64,000 bases of DNA from Sphingopyxis sp. MWB1 (GCF_000763945.1 NZ_JQFJ01000002.1:2159501-2223500), one strand, 5' to 3'; counted from the first letter of the stretch, positions 48,711 to 58,515 are shown. The notes: generated by a model from the letters alone, not told the origin. Program-made: numbers and translations.

Positions 48711-49232
48711 TTAATGGCTTGCGGCGCTTTTGTCCGCCGGGGGCGTCTTTTCGCCCAAGAGCAGCGCGCGCGCAACCAGCAAAAGCACGCCAATGGTGAT
48801 GCAGGCATCGGCGACGTTAAAGATCATGAAGGGGCGGAAATCGCCAAAGTGCAGATCGGCATAATCGACGACAAAGCCATGGCGGACCCGGTCGACGATA
48901 TTGCCGAGCGCGCCGCCCAATATCAGCGCGAGCGCGACGACATCGCCCTTGGCCTGTTCCCGGCTCATCCACACCGCCACCAGCCCGGCGACGAGCGCGG
49001 TAACCGCGACCAGCGTCCAGCGCGTCGTGTCGGTACAGCTGGCGAACATCGACAGCGAAATGCCGCAATTTTCCGCCCAGGTCAGGTTGAAGATCGGGAC
49101 AAGCTCGATCACCCTTTTTGCCTCCAGCCCCAGGGGCACGATGATGACCCATTTGGCCACCTGATCGAGGATGAAGGCGAAGGCGGCAACGAGCAGGCCA
49201 AAGCGAAGATAGGGCGAACGCGACTGGGTCAT
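48711..49232 (-). CDS. lspA: Lipoprotein signal peptidase (LspA)
   Basis: 173 residues from the ATG at 49232 (MTQSRSPYLRFGLLVAAFAF), which overlaps the ileS stop by 4 nt. Four membrane helices. The catalytic aspartates are in LGGALGNIVDRVRHGFVVDY and FNVADACITIGV. It cleaves diacylglyceryl-modified prolipoproteins in the inner membrane. Part of the ileS-lspA-DUF3035 operon. Confidence 0.96.
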   Translation of the reverse strand: MTQSRSPYLRFGLLVAAFAFILDQVAKWVIIVPLGLEAKRVIELVPIFNLTWAENCGISLSMFASCTDTTRWTLVAVTALVAGLVAVWMSREQAKGDVVALALILGGALGNIVDRVRHGFVVDYADLHFGDFRPFMIFNVADACITIGVLLLVARALLLGEKTPPADKSAASH

Positions 49233-52111
49233 GCGGCATCCAATACATGGGTGCAGCGATTGCATAAAGCGCCGTCTTCCGAAACTTCGGGCAAATGGCG
49301 CCAGCAACGGCCGCATTTGTGATTGTCGGTGCGGATGACGGCAAGGCTCTCGCCCGCGCGCACCGCCGAGACGATGAAGATTTCCTCCAGCGCCGCGGTG
49401 CCCAGCGCGGGATCGGCGATGGTCACTTCGGCTTCCAGACTCGACCGGATCGTCTTTTCGCGGCGATAGGGCTCGATCGCCTCGGTCACGGCTTCGCGCT
49501 GTTCGCGCACCGCGTTCCAGCGGGCGGCAAGCGCGGGATCGCGCCAGCCCGCGTCAACGTCGGGCCATTCGAGCAGATGGACACTGCCGCCATCGGGATA
49601 GCGTGTGCCCCACACTTCCTCTGCCGTGAACACCAGCACCGGCGCGGCATAGCGGACGAGGGCGTGGAACAGCGTGTCGAGCACGCTGCGATAGGCGGCG
49701 CGTTCGGCGGTCTGATAACCGCTCGCCGGATTGACGTCGCAGTAAAGCCGGTCCTTGCGGATATCGAAGTAAAAGGCCGACAGATCCTCGTTGCAGAAAT
49801 CGGCGAGCGCGCGGGTATAGGCGTTGAAGTCGAAATCATCGACCGCGCGCGACAGGCGGGCATCGAGATCGGCGAGGAGCGAGAGCATATAGCGCTCCAG
49901 CTCCGGCATGGCTGCAATGTCGGTGACGCGCTCTTCTTCGCCAAAGCCTTCGAGCGCGCCGAGCATATAGCGGAAGGTGTTGCGAAGCTTGCGATACTGG
50001 TCGGCGACGCCCTTCAAAATTTCATCGCCGATGCGGTGATCTTCGGTGAAATCGACCGACAGCGCCCACAGGCGGATGATATCGGCGCCGCTCGTTTCCA
50101 TGACCTTCAGCGGGCTGATCGTGTTGCCGAGCGATTTGGACATTTTCATGCCCTTGGCATCCATGGTGAAGCCATGGGTCAGCACCGCCTTATAAGGCGC
50201 TTGCCCGCGCGTCGCGCAGCTTTCGAGCAGCGAGGACTGGAACCAGCCGCGATGCTGGTCCGACCCTTCGAGATAGAGGTCGGCGCTGTGGGTGCCCCCG
50301 TCGCGGCGGACGAGCGCGGGCCATTTGCCGCTTTCGAGCACAAAGGCATGGGTGCAGCCCGAATCGAACCAGACGTCAAGAATGTCGGTGATGCGCTCAT
50401 AATCGGCGGCGTCATATTGATCGCCGAAATATTCCTGCGCGCGCGCGTCGCTCCACGCGTCGACGCCGCCTTGCTTGACCGCGGCGATGATGCGCGCGTT
50501 GACCGCGGGATCGACCAGATATTGGCCGGTCTGGCGGTGAACGAACAGGGTGATCGGCACCCCCCAGGCGCGCTGGCGCGACAGCACCCAGTCGGGGCGC
50601 CCTTCGACCATCGAGCCGATGCGGTTGCGGCCCTTTGCGGGGACAAAGCGCGTGTCGGCAATCGCCTGCATCGCGGTTTGGCGGAGAGTCTGGGCCGCGC
50701 CCTGTTCTTCTCCGTTCGCATCGAGCGAAGTCGAGATGCCCGTCGTGACAGGCTTGTCCATCGGCACAAACCATTGCGGGGTGCAGCGATAGATGACCTT
50801 GGCCTTCGACCGCCAGCTATGCGGATAGCTGTGCTTGTAATCGGCGCTGGCGGCGAGCAGCGCACCGGCTTGCCTAAGGTCGGAACAGATGGGGCCTTCG
50901 GGGGCATTGAACTTGGGGTTGATCACGGACATGCGGCGTTCGTCATCGCCGCCGAGCCAGCCCCAATCGTCGCGGTAGCGGCCATCGTTCATCACCGCAA
51001 ATTGCGGCTCGATCCCATGCGCCTTGCACAGCTCGAAATCATCCTCGCCATGGTCGGGCGCCATATGGACAAGGCCGGTGCCGCTGTCGGTGGTGACGAA
51101 ATCGCCGGGCAGGAAGGGGCGGGGGCGGGCGTAGAAGCCGCCGAGATGGTGCATCGGGTGGCGGGCGACGGTGCCGGCGAGGTCGGAGCCTTTGCCGGTC
51201 CAAGTTACCGTCCACCCCTCGCCTTCGCTCAGCCACGGCGTATTGCCGATCCGCTGCGCTGAATCATTCCAAAGTTCTTGTGCAACCAGCAAGCGATGCT
51301 TGCCTGCCTGCATGATGATATATTCAACCTCCGGCCCATAAGCGAGCGCCTGATTGACTGGGATCGTCCACGGCGTCGTCGTCCAGATGACCGCGTATGC
51401 GCCTTTGAGTTCCTCGATGGGTGAGTCGACAATCTCGAACGCCACGTCGATCTGGGTCGAAACAATATCCTCATATTCGACCTCGGCTTCGGCGAGGGCG
51501 GTTTTTTCGACCGGGGACCACATCACCGGCTTGGCGCCGCGATAGAGTTGGCCGGATTCGGCGAATTTGAGCAATTCGGTGACGATGGTCGCCTCGGCGT
51601 CGAAATCCATCGTCAGATAGGGATTGTCCCAGTCGCCGCCGATGCCAAGGCGTTTGAGCTGTTCGCGCTGAACATTCACCCATTCCTGCGCATAGGCGCG
51701 GCATTCGGCGCGAAACTCCTCGACCGGAACCTCGTCCTTGTTGCGCTTTTTCTTGCGATATTTTTCCTCGACCTTCCACTCGATGGGCAGGCCGTGACAG
51801 TCCCAGCCGGGGACGTAAGGCGCGTCCTTGCCCTTTAGCGTCTGGGTGCGGACGACCATGTCCTTCAATATATGGTTGAGCGCATGGCCGATATGCATGT
51901 CGCCATTGGCATAGGGCGGGCCATCGTGAAGGATGAATTGCTCGCGGCCCTTGCGGCTTTCGCGAATCTGCTTTTCCAGATCGCTTTCGATCCATTTGGC
52001 GAGAATCGCCGGTTCCTTCTGCGGCAGGCCGGCCTTCATCGGAAAGTCGGTTTTGGGCAGGAAGACGGTGTCGCGGTAATCGCGCGGATCGGTTGCGGGC
52101 GTATCGGTCAT
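49229..52111 (-). CDS. ileS: Isoleucyl-tRNA synthetase (IleS)
   Basis: 960 residues from the ATG at 52111 (MTDTPATDPRDYRDTVFL). Class I motifs are intact: HIGH as PYANGDMHIGHALNHILKD and KMSKS as MKMSKSLGN. The editing domain includes WTTTPWTIPVNQAL, and the C-terminal zinc finger is CGRCWRHLPEVSEDGALCNR. It loads tRNA-Ile. In operon with lspA, the order found in most proteobacteria. Confidence 0.98.
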   Translation of the reverse strand: MTDTPATDPRDYRDTVFLPKTDFPMKAGLPQKEPAILAKWIESDLEKQIRESRKGREQFILHDGPPYANGDMHIGHALNHILKDMVVRTQTLKGKDAPYVPGWDCHGLPIEWKVEEKYRKKKRNKDEVPVEEFRAECRAYAQEWVNVQREQLKRLGIGGDWDNPYLTMDFDAEATIVTELLKFAESGQLYRGAKPVMWSPVEKTALAEAEVEYEDIVSTQIDVAFEIVDSPIEELKGAYAVIWTTTPWTIPVNQALAYGPEVEYIIMQAGKHRLLVAQELWNDSAQRIGNTPWLSEGEGWTVTWTGKGSDLAGTVARHPMHHLGGFYARPRPFLPGDFVTTDSGTGLVHMAPDHGEDDFELCKAHGIEPQFAVMNDGRYRDDWGWLGGDDERRMSVINPKFNAPEGPICSDLRQAGALLAASADYKHSYPHSWRSKAKVIYRCTPQWFVPMDKPVTTGISTSLDANGEEQGAAQTLRQTAMQAIADTRFVPAKGRNRIGSMVEGRPDWVLSRQRAWGVPITLFVHRQTGQYLVDPAVNARIIAAVKQGGVDAWSDARAQEYFGDQYDAADYERITDILDVWFDSGCTHAFVLESGKWPALVRRDGGTHSADLYLEGSDQHRGWFQSSLLESCATRGQAPYKAVLTHGFTMDAKGMKMSKSLGNTISPLKVMETSGADIIRLWALSVDFTEDHRIGDEILKGVADQYRKLRNTFRYMLGALEGFGEEERVTDIAAMPELERYMLSLLADLDARLSRAVDDFDFNAYTRALADFCNEDLSAFYFDIRKDRLYCDVNPASGYQTAERAAYRSVLDTLFHALVRYAAPVLVFTAEEVWGTRYPDGGSVHLLEWPDVDAGWRDPALAARWNAVREQREAVTEAIEPYRREKTIRSSLEAEVTIADPALGTAALEEIFIVSAVRAGESLAVIRTDNHKCGRCWRHLPEVSEDGALCNRCTHVLDAA

Positions 52112-52196
52112 GGTCGGCGCGCTTAGCGCAGTTTTGGGCGGGAGCAAACTATCCTCTCGTGCCGCGGCCCTGTATCCGTTCGCGGTGGCGAAGTTA

Positions 52197-53126
52197 TCAG
52201 ATGCCCGACAAGAGGGCGCGCGCCCGATCGCAATCGGCGGCCATTTGTTTCATCAGCGCATCCATATCGTCGAACTTCGCCTCGGGCCGGATGAAGGCGT
52301 GAAAGGCGACGTCGATTTCCTGACCATAAAGATCGCCCGAAAAATCGAAGAAATGGGGTTCGAGCAATTCCTTGGGCGGGTCGAAGCTGGGGCGGATGCC
52401 CAGATTGGCGGCGCCCTTCAGCACGCGGCCATCGGGCAGGCGGCCGGTCACCGCATAAATGCCATAGCGCGGGCGCAAATAGCTTCCCATGTCGAGATTG
52501 GCGGTGGGGAAGCCCAGCAGGCGGCCATTTTTGTCGCCATGCTGGACGGTGCCGCGCACGGTGAAGGGGCGGGTGAGAAGGCGCGCGGCGGTGGCGCAGT
52601 CGCCCGCCTGTAGCGCGGCGCGAATGCGGCTGGAGGAAATGACTTCGTCGCTATCGTCGACGGGGGAGACCATTTCGGTGAAAAAGCCAAGGCGGCGGGC
52701 ATGGTCGGCGAGGGTCACGACATCGCCGCTGCGCCCCTTGCCAAATACGAAATCGGCGCCGGTGACGACGCCTGCGGCGCCATAGCGGTCGAGCAGCAGG
52801 CTGGTGATAAAATCCTCTGCGCTGGTGCCCGCGAGCGCGGCGTCGAAAGGAAGGACAAGCATCGCATCGGCCCCCGCCGCGCCGAACAGCGCCTGCCTTT
52901 GGTCGAGCGTTGTCAGGCGGAAGGGCGAGGCGTCGGGCTTGAAAAAGCGCACCGGATGCGGGTCAAAGGTGGCGACGATGGCGGGGCGCCCCTCGTCGCG
53001 GGCATGGCGCACCGCGCGTCCGACGACCGCCTGATGCCCGCCGTGGAAGCCGTCGAAATTGCCGAGCGCAATGACGCCGCCGCGCAAGGGCGCCTCGATA
53101 CGGCTGTGGCCGTCGAGGCGGATCAT
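52197..53126 (-). CDS. ribF: Bifunctional riboflavin kinase / FAD synthetase (RibF)
   Basis: 309 residues. The N-terminal adenylyltransferase has ALGNFDGFHGGHQAVVGRA (the HxGH-type nucleotide site) and ISSSRIRAALQAGD. The C-terminal riboflavin kinase has VRGTVQHGDKNGRLLGFPTA and GQEIDVAFHAFIRPEAKF. It makes FMN and FAD. Its start overlaps the stop of the dipeptidase gene by 4 nt, and ileS follows after 85 nt, a common ribF-ileS-lspA order. Confidence 0.97.
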   Translation of the reverse strand: MIRLDGHSRIEAPLRGGVIALGNFDGFHGGHQAVVGRAVRHARDEGRPAIVATFDPHPVRFFKPDASPFRLTTLDQRQALFGAAGADAMLVLPFDAALAGTSAEDFITSLLLDRYGAAGVVTGADFVFGKGRSGDVVTLADHARRLGFFTEMVSPVDDSDEVISSSRIRAALQAGDCATAARLLTRPFTVRGTVQHGDKNGRLLGFPTANLDMGSYLRPRYGIYAVTGRLPDGRVLKGAANLGIRPSFDPPKELLEPHFFDFSGDLYGQEIDVAFHAFIRPEAKFDDMDALMKQMAADCDRARALLSGI

Positions 53127-54313
53127 GGCGCTGCTGTCGCAGGCGGCACCAGCGGGGTTAGCCCGGCCTTGAGCACGCGCAGCGCATTGCCGCCCATCAC
53201 CGCGCGGATTTCATCGTCGCTGAACCCGGCGTCGATCAGCGCCTGCGTCACCTGCACCAGCTTTGACGTATCGAAGCGCACCGTGGTCGCGCCGTCATAA
53301 TCGCTGCCCAGCGCGACATGTTCGATGCCGACCAGATCGCGGACATGCTTCATCGCCCTGGCGATGGTCGCGGGCGAGGTGTCGCAGATCGCGCCATCCC
53401 AATAGCCGATGCCGACGAGCCCGCCCGTTGCCGCGACCCCGCGAATCTGATCGTCGCTGAGGTTGCGGTTGACGCGGCACACCGCCTGCACTCCGCCATG
53501 GCTGGAGACGACGGGGCGGCGCGCCATTTTCAATATGTCGGCGACGCAGGCCTCGCTGCAATGGGCGATATCGACGATCATCCCCCTGGCTTCCATGCGT
53601 TCGACGACCTGCCGGCCCAGGGGGGTCAGGCCGCCTTTTTCAAGGCCGTGCATCGATCCCGCCAGTTCATTATCGAAAAAATGGGTGAGGCCGGCCATGC
53701 GGAAACCGGCATCGTACAGCCGGTCGAGATTGGCGATATCGCCTTCGAGATTTTGCAGCCCTTCGATGCTGAGCATCGCACCGACGGGAAGCGGACGCCC
53801 CTTGCGCGCGGCAAGCAGCGTGTCGATGTCGGCGGGGGTGGCGACGGCTTGCAGCGCCCCTTTGGACCCGGCCACCGCACGGTGCAGCTTTTCGGCATGC
53901 CAGAGCGAGCGTTCGAGCAGCGAATTCCATGTCCGCACCGGCTGAAGCTGCGCGATGGCGAGCGCGGTGATATTGTCGCTGTCGGCGCCATTAGCGTCAT
54001 AATTCTGCCCCTTGGGCGTCTTGGTGACGCTGGAGAGAATCTGGAGCGCGACATGACCTTCCTCCAGCCGGGGCAGGTCCATATGGCCGCGGCTCGCGCG
54101 GTCCAGAATATCGCGCTTCCACAGCAAGGTGTCGCTGTGCAGATCGACGATGGCGAGCGTCTTGTGCAGATCCTGCGCGCGCTGGCTGACGGCGGGGAGC
54201 GGCTTGCCGTCGATCCGGTTCATGCTGCGTTCGGCGATGCCGGGGGCAAAGGCCAGCGCGCCGCCGATCAGAAGGACAAGCAGAGCGAGAAGAATCAGAA
54301 GCCAGCGCCGCAT
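53123..54313 (-). CDS. Membrane-anchored dipeptidase, M19 family
   Basis: 396 residues. One N-terminal hydrophobic anchor or signal (LLILLALLVLLIGGALAFAP) leads to the M19 (renal dipeptidase) fold: IVDLHSDTLLWKRD supplies the first metal His/Asp, VVSSHGGVQAVCRVNRN a His, and VALGSDYDG an Asp. It hydrolyses dipeptides, probably in the periplasm. It starts three bases after folA and overlaps ribF, so it belongs to the purE-purK-folA-ribF transcript. Confidence 0.93.
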   Translation of the reverse strand: MRRWLLILLALLVLLIGGALAFAPGIAERSMNRIDGKPLPAVSQRAQDLHKTLAIVDLHSDTLLWKRDILDRASRGHMDLPRLEEGHVALQILSSVTKTPKGQNYDANGADSDNITALAIAQLQPVRTWNSLLERSLWHAEKLHRAVAGSKGALQAVATPADIDTLLAARKGRPLPVGAMLSIEGLQNLEGDIANLDRLYDAGFRMAGLTHFFDNELAGSMHGLEKGGLTPLGRQVVERMEARGMIVDIAHCSEACVADILKMARRPVVSSHGGVQAVCRVNRNLSDDQIRGVAATGGLVGIGYWDGAICDTSPATIARAMKHVRDLVGIEHVALGSDYDGATTVRFDTSKLVQVTQALIDAGFSDDEIRAVMGGNALRVLKAGLTPLVPPATAAP

Positions 54314-54316
54314 CGC

Positions 54317-54808
54317 CTAATCCTTTCGGACGAAAGTGACGAAGCTGTAGGCGGGGCGGCTGCCCTCGGCCGGATGATCTTCGCGCGCAACTTCGCGCCA
54401 GTCGGCGGGCCCCGGATAGGCGATCGTCGCATCGCCCTTTGGCTCCAGCGCCACTTCGGTGAGTTCGATGCGCGTCGCGAGCGGCAGGAAGAGGTGGTAG
54501 ATTTCGGCCCCGCCGATCACCATCACCTGCGGCGCATTGGCGAGGCGCAGCGCTTCCTCGACGCTGGCGACGGGCTCGGCATCCTCCCCTTCCCATTCGG
54601 GGTCGCGGGTCAGGACGATGTGGCGCCGCCCTTCGAGCACGGCGGGCAGGCTGTCATAGGTTTTGCGTCCCATGATCATCGGGCGGCCCATGGTGAGCTG
54701 TTTGAAACGGCGCAGGTCGGCGGGAACATGCCAGGGCATCTTGCCATCGGCGCCGATAATGCCATTGGCGGCGCGCGCGAGGATCAGCGTGATGTCCGGT
54801 CGGTTCAT
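54317..54808 (-). CDS. folA: Dihydrofolate reductase (FolA)
   Basis: 163 residues. ILARAANGIIGADGKMPWHV and ADLRRFKQLTMGRPMIMGRK give the folate/NADPH sites, the Asp in PADLRRF being the proton donor; VMVIGGAEIYHLFLPLATR is the late NADPH motif. It reduces dihydrofolate and is the trimethoprim target. Its ATG overlaps the purK stop by 4 nt. Confidence 0.97.
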   Translation of the reverse strand: MNRPDITLILARAANGIIGADGKMPWHVPADLRRFKQLTMGRPMIMGRKTYDSLPAVLEGRRHIVLTRDPEWEGEDAEPVASVEEALRLANAPQVMVIGGAEIYHLFLPLATRIELTEVALEPKGDATIAYPGPADWREVAREDHPAEGSRPAYSFVTFVRKD

Positions 54809-55878
54809 GCAGAAGAGGCTCCCACCCAGGTGGCATGGCCGAGCTTGCGCCCGTCGCGCACCTCTGCCTTGCCATAATGATGCACATGGGCGTTGCCGTC
54901 GGCGAGGAGCCGGGGCACCTCCCCAATGGCATCGCCGATCAGATTTCGCATGGTGACGGGCAACGCGGCGGTAGCAGTGCTGCCCAGCGGCAGGCCCGCG
55001 ACCGCGCGAATATGATTTTCAAACTGGCTCGTCACCGCGCCCTCGATCGTCCAATGGCCGCTGTTGTGGACGCGCGGTGCCATTTCGTTGAACAGCGGCC
55101 CGCCTTCGCAGGCGAAAAATTCACCCGTCAGCACGCCGATATAATCGAGCGCATCGACAATATCGCGCATCATCGCCCGCGCTGCCGCTTGCTGTTCGAC
55201 GACGATGCCGGGCGGGGGCAGGCTGGAGGTGGCGAGAATGCCGCCTTCATGGACGTTGACCGGCGAATCCCAGAAACGGATTTCGCCGTCGATGCCGCGC
55301 ACCAGGATCACCGAAAATTCATGGTCGAAGGTGACAAAGCCCTCCAGCACCGCGGCCTGCCCGCCGATGGCGTCCCACGCCGCATCGGCGTCGGCGGGTG
55401 TGGCCAGACGCGCCTGCCCCTTGCCGTCATAGCCCATGCGGACGGTCTTCAATATGGCGGGGGTGCCGATGCGTTCGAGCGCGACGTCGAGTGCGGCGCG
55501 ATCGGGGGCCGGGGCGAACGGGGCGGGGCGTCCGCCCAATCCGGCGACGAAATTTTTCTCGGTCAGCCGGTCCTGCGCCGCCTCCAGCGCCTTGGCGCCG
55601 GGGTGCACCGCGACATGACCCGCAAGGAAGCGGACCGTATCGACGGGCACATTTTCAAATTCGAGCGTGACGACGTCGCATGCAGCGGCAAAGGCCGCGA
55701 GCCTTTGTTCATCATCCCATGCCGCGCGCGTGTGGCGCGCCGCGACATCGGCGGCGACGCTTTCCGCCTCGGGCGCATAGATGTGCGTTTTGTAACCAAG
55801 CTGCGCGGCAGCGACGCTGAGCATCCGGCCAAGCTGGCCGCCACCCAAAATGCCGATGGTCGAACCGGGAGCGAGCAA
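54805..55878 (-). CDS. purK: N5-carboxyaminoimidazole ribonucleotide synthase (PurK)
   Basis: 357 residues. ATP-grasp enzyme that makes N5-CAIR for PurE. It starts with a TTG codon at 55878 (LAPGSTIGILGGGQLGRML); the in-frame upstream codon triplets run straight into the purE stop, so no ATG or GTG start exists, and GAAGGA lies upstream. Signatures are YDGKGQARL, VILVRGIDGEIRF and NEMAPRVHNSGHWTIEGA. Six bases follow the purE stop. Confidence 0.96.
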   Translation of the reverse strand: MLAPGSTIGILGGGQLGRMLSVAAAQLGYKTHIYAPEAESVAADVAARHTRAAWDDEQRLAAFAAACDVVTLEFENVPVDTVRFLAGHVAVHPGAKALEAAQDRLTEKNFVAGLGGRPAPFAPAPDRAALDVALERIGTPAILKTVRMGYDGKGQARLATPADADAAWDAIGGQAAVLEGFVTFDHEFSVILVRGIDGEIRFWDSPVNVHEGGILATSSLPPPGIVVEQQAAARAMMRDIVDALDYIGVLTGEFFACEGGPLFNEMAPRVHNSGHWTIEGAVTSQFENHIRAVAGLPLGSTATAALPVTMRNLIGDAIGEVPRLLADGNAHVHHYGKAEVRDGRKLGHATWVGASSA

Positions 55879-55884
55879 GCGAGA

Positions 55885-56382
55885 CTATCCTTCGCGAACC
55901 GGAATGGGGGCGACGCTTTCGGTCTGGGCGGTCCGCCAGGCGTCGAGCCGCTGAGCCAGCGCGCCATCTTCATTGGCGAGCAGCGCGGCAGCGAACAGGC
56001 CGGCGTTGATCGCCCCCGCCTTGCCGATGGCAAAGGTGGCGACGGGGACGCCGCCGGGCATCTGGACGATGGACAGAAGGCTGTCCATGCCGCTGAGCGC
56101 CGCCGATTGCACGGGGACGCCGAGCACGGGAACGCGCGTCATCGCCGCGACCATGCCCGGCAGATGCGCCGCGCCTCCCGCGCCCGCGATAATCGCGCGA
56201 AGGCCGCGGTCCGCCGCGCTCTTGGCATAGTCGACGAGGCGGTCGGGGGTGCGATGCGCCGAGACGATCTGCACCTCATGCGCAATATCCAATTGTTCCA
56301 GGATCTGGACGGCGTGCGCCATGGTCGTCCAGTCCGACTGGCTGCCCATGATTACCCCGACGCTGGGCGTGCTGCCTTCCAT
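55885..56382 (-). CDS. purE: N5-CAIR mutase (PurE)
   Basis: 165 residues from the ATG at 56382 ([18 protein letters not shown]); the longer frame to 56493 is not supported. The catalytic-site motif [23 protein letters not shown] and [16 protein letters not shown] are typical class I PurE. It moves the carboxylate to form CAIR. First gene of a run purE-purK-folA-dipeptidase-ribF with overlaps or tiny gaps. Confidence 0.97.
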   Translation of the reverse strand: MEGSTPSVGVIMGSQSDWTTMAHAVQILEQLDIAHEVQIVSAHRTPDRLVDYAKSAADRGLRAIIAGAGGAAHLPGMVAAMTRVPVLGVPVQSAALSGMDSLLSIVQMPGGVPVATFAIGKAGAINAGLFAAALLANEDGALAQRLDAWRTAQTESVAPIPVREG

Positions 56383-56636
56383 GAAACCCTCTCTCCTGCA
56401 CCGACGCGAAAGGCGGGAGCAAATGCCGCCGATACGGCCCCGCGATTCCTGAACCCTTGACCTTCCCCTAGCGAGTCGGACAGGCGCGGGCAACGTCGCT
56501 CACGGCGATGGCGATAAGAAGCGGCCGGGGCAACCAATGGCCCCCGTTTACGTCTTGGTATGATGTGCGCGCTATGCAGAGAATATGCGACGCTGGCATC
56601 GGGGCCGGGGTCGAGGACAGGGACTGGGAACTGAGC

Positions 56637-57278
56637 ATGGATATTGTGGGGGGGGCACGAATCGCGGTTGATCAGCCCGGCGTTGCCCCTGCGGATTCCA
56701 TCGAGGACCAAATGCGCGAACTACGCCGCGAGCGCGACGCGCTTCGCCGGGAAAACCGCGTCCTCAAGATCGCCGTTGCCGAACTGGAGCGCGTGTCCGA
56801 GCGCGACACGCTGACACCGCTGTTCAACCGCCGCTATTTTCTGACTGCCATTCATCAGCGCATTGCGCGTTTTGAACGCCATGCCGAAAGCGCGGCGGTC
56901 GTATTTGTCGACGTCAATCAGCTCAAATATATCAATGATAATTATGGCCATGCTGGCGGCGATTTTGCGCTGTTGGAAATTGCCAAGCGCCTTTCCTGTT
57001 CGATCCGTTCGACCGATGTCGCCGCGCGGATCGGCGGCGATGAATTTGGCCTGATCCTCGACCAGTCGAGCGAAGAGGGCGCGCGCGCGCAGGTCAAGCG
57101 GCTGCGCGAGTTGCTGAGCGCGACGCCCGCCCAATATGACGGGCATGATATCAGCCTGTCGGCTTGTTTCGGCGTTGCGATGCTCGAAAGCGGGGCGACC
57201 GAGTCCGATATATTGGCTGCTGCTGACCGCGATATGTATCGGTGCAAGCGGGAAAAGAATGCGGCGAGCGCGCGTTGA
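56637..57278 (+). CDS. GGDEF diguanylate cyclase
   Basis: 213 residues from the ATG at 56637 (GGGA seven bases upstream); earlier in-frame starts at 56574 and 56508 exist. A short coiled-coil N-terminus (QMRELRRERDALRRENRVLK) leads into a complete GGDEF domain: LTPLFNRRYF, FVDVNQLKYINDNYGHAGGD, and RIGGDEFGLIL with the active-site GGDEF intact. An inhibitory I-site RSTD lies five residues before GGDEF. It should make c-di-GMP with product inhibition. No sensor domain or membrane segment. Confidence 0.9.
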   Translation: MDIVGGARIAVDQPGVAPADSIEDQMRELRRERDALRRENRVLKIAVAELERVSERDTLTPLFNRRYFLTAIHQRIARFERHAESAAVVFVDVNQLKYINDNYGHAGGDFALLEIAKRLSCSIRSTDVAARIGGDEFGLILDQSSEEGARAQVKRLRELLSATPAQYDGHDISLSACFGVAMLESGATESDILAAADRDMYRCKREKNAASAR

Positions 57279-57433
57279 GACGCGCCCGGCGCTGGCTCTG
57301 AGGCCAGACCCGCCCACCCCCTTTTTATTCCGCTTTCGTGGTCGATTTCTGGCTTAGGCGCGCGGGCGGCGGAGCGGCTTCAAGGCCTTGTTAACCATTT
57401 TGACGCAGCATCCCTGCAATCAGGGGGTGCTCG

Positions 57434-57769
57434 ATGCGTAACCATTATGTTCCGGAGCCCGCGCCCGATATGGAGGCGCATCTCGCCGATCGGATCGACG
57501 CGCTGGCGAGTGCGCTGCCGCGCTGCGGTCTCACTGAAATTGTACGGGGCGTGGATGATATCCGCTGCCTGGCACGGGACAATGGATATCCGGCGGTCGA
57601 GATATTGGCGAGCCATTTGGAATCGGCGGTCGCGGCCGACGGGCGCGGTGCGGCCATTCGAACCTATTTCGCGGCGATGCAGGATGCTGCGCATGCGCCG
57701 CGAGGCCCTTTGCCAGCGGGCGTGGCCGATGCCTGGCTGGCGTCGGTGGCGGTGCGCCTGACATGTTGA
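57434..57769 (+). CDS. Small unknown protein
   Basis: 111 residues from the ATG at 57434 with AGGGGG upstream. An all-helical pattern: ADRIDALASALPRCGLTEIV, RCLARDNGYPAVEILASHLE, AVAADGRGAAIRTYFAAMQD. The middle resembles the outline of helical phosphotransfer or regulator domains, but no His-containing HPt motif is seen. The function is unknown. Confidence 0.65.
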   Translation: MRNHYVPEPAPDMEAHLADRIDALASALPRCGLTEIVRGVDDIRCLARDNGYPAVEILASHLESAVAADGRGAAIRTYFAAMQDAAHAPRGPLPAGVADAWLASVAVRLTC

Positions 57770-57831
57770 TCAAGATCATCGCAGCGGAGCCTGCTTGACC
57801 CCGGCGCGCGGGCGGGTCACATCCCCTGTCC

Positions 57832-58407
57832 ATGGATGCAATTATGATCGCGCTGGTGGCGGTGATGCTGGCCAATGCGGACGGGCGCAGCGGCGCCCTT
57901 TTGTCCGGTCTGCTTGCGCGGCGCCGTGACCGGGGGCGCGTCATCGCCATTGCCGTGGGCGCTTTTCTGGTCAATGCGATCGCCGCCGCTTTCTTTGGTG
58001 CGGCGCTCAGCCGGATGGTGGGGCAGGGGGTGGTGGCGCTGCTTGTTGCCTTTGCGCTCGGCACAGCGGCGTTGGCGCTGTTGTGGCGCGGGCGGTTGAT
58101 GCCTGAAGTCCAGGTGCTGGCGCCATTGTCGGCCCCGATGCTGGGGGCACGCCTGACCCTGGCGCAGCTGGGCGACCGCAGCCATTTCCTGATCGGCGCG
58201 CTCGCCGCCACGACCGGCGCGGGCCATTGGGCCGCCGCGGGCGGCAGCATCGGCTGGGTGCTCGCCATGCTGCCCATGCTCGCCTTTGGTCCGGCGCTCG
58301 CCGATCATCGAGGGGCGCGCTGGTTGCGTTGGACAGCGGCGGCAGTGCTGGCTTTTTGGGCCTTGCGCGCGGCGTTGACGGCATTTGGTTTGATCGAATC
58401 CCGATAA
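57832..58407 (+). CDS. GDT1/UPF0016-like membrane protein
   Basis: 191 residues with six hydrophobic segments in two halves. The second half carries LTLAQLGDRSHFLIGALAA, matching the E-x-G-D-(K/R)-(S/T) signature of Gdt1/TMEM165 cation exchangers except for Gln in place of Glu; the first half has a degenerate ANADGRSGALLSGLLARRR. If functional it may transport Mn2+ or Ca2+, but loss of both acidic residues makes this doubtful. It lies about 100 nt before dps. Confidence 0.65.
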   Translation: MDAIMIALVAVMLANADGRSGALLSGLLARRRDRGRVIAIAVGAFLVNAIAAAFFGAALSRMVGQGVVALLVAFALGTAALALLWRGRLMPEVQVLAPLSAPMLGARLTLAQLGDRSHFLIGALAATTGAGHWAAAGGSIGWVLAMLPMLAFGPALADHRGARWLRWTAAAVLAFWALRAALTAFGLIESR

Positions 58408-58515
58408 GGTTCCCGCCTATTGATCAATTTTTTCGATAAGCGCGATAGGGAGCTTTTATGGGCAGGCGAGCGTCCGCTTCCTATATGGATAAGAGCAAGA
58501 GAAAGGATGAACTCC

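Noticed and set aside
49295..51262. 655-codon plus-strand frame opposite ileS
   Set aside because: Antisense shadow of ileS, whose HIGH and KMSKS motifs confirm the minus strand.
56383..56600. Possible 6S-like or other structured RNA upstream of purE
   Set aside because: Several partial stems can be drawn on the minus strand, but no closed long hairpin with a central bubble was convincing; a covariance-model scan would decide.
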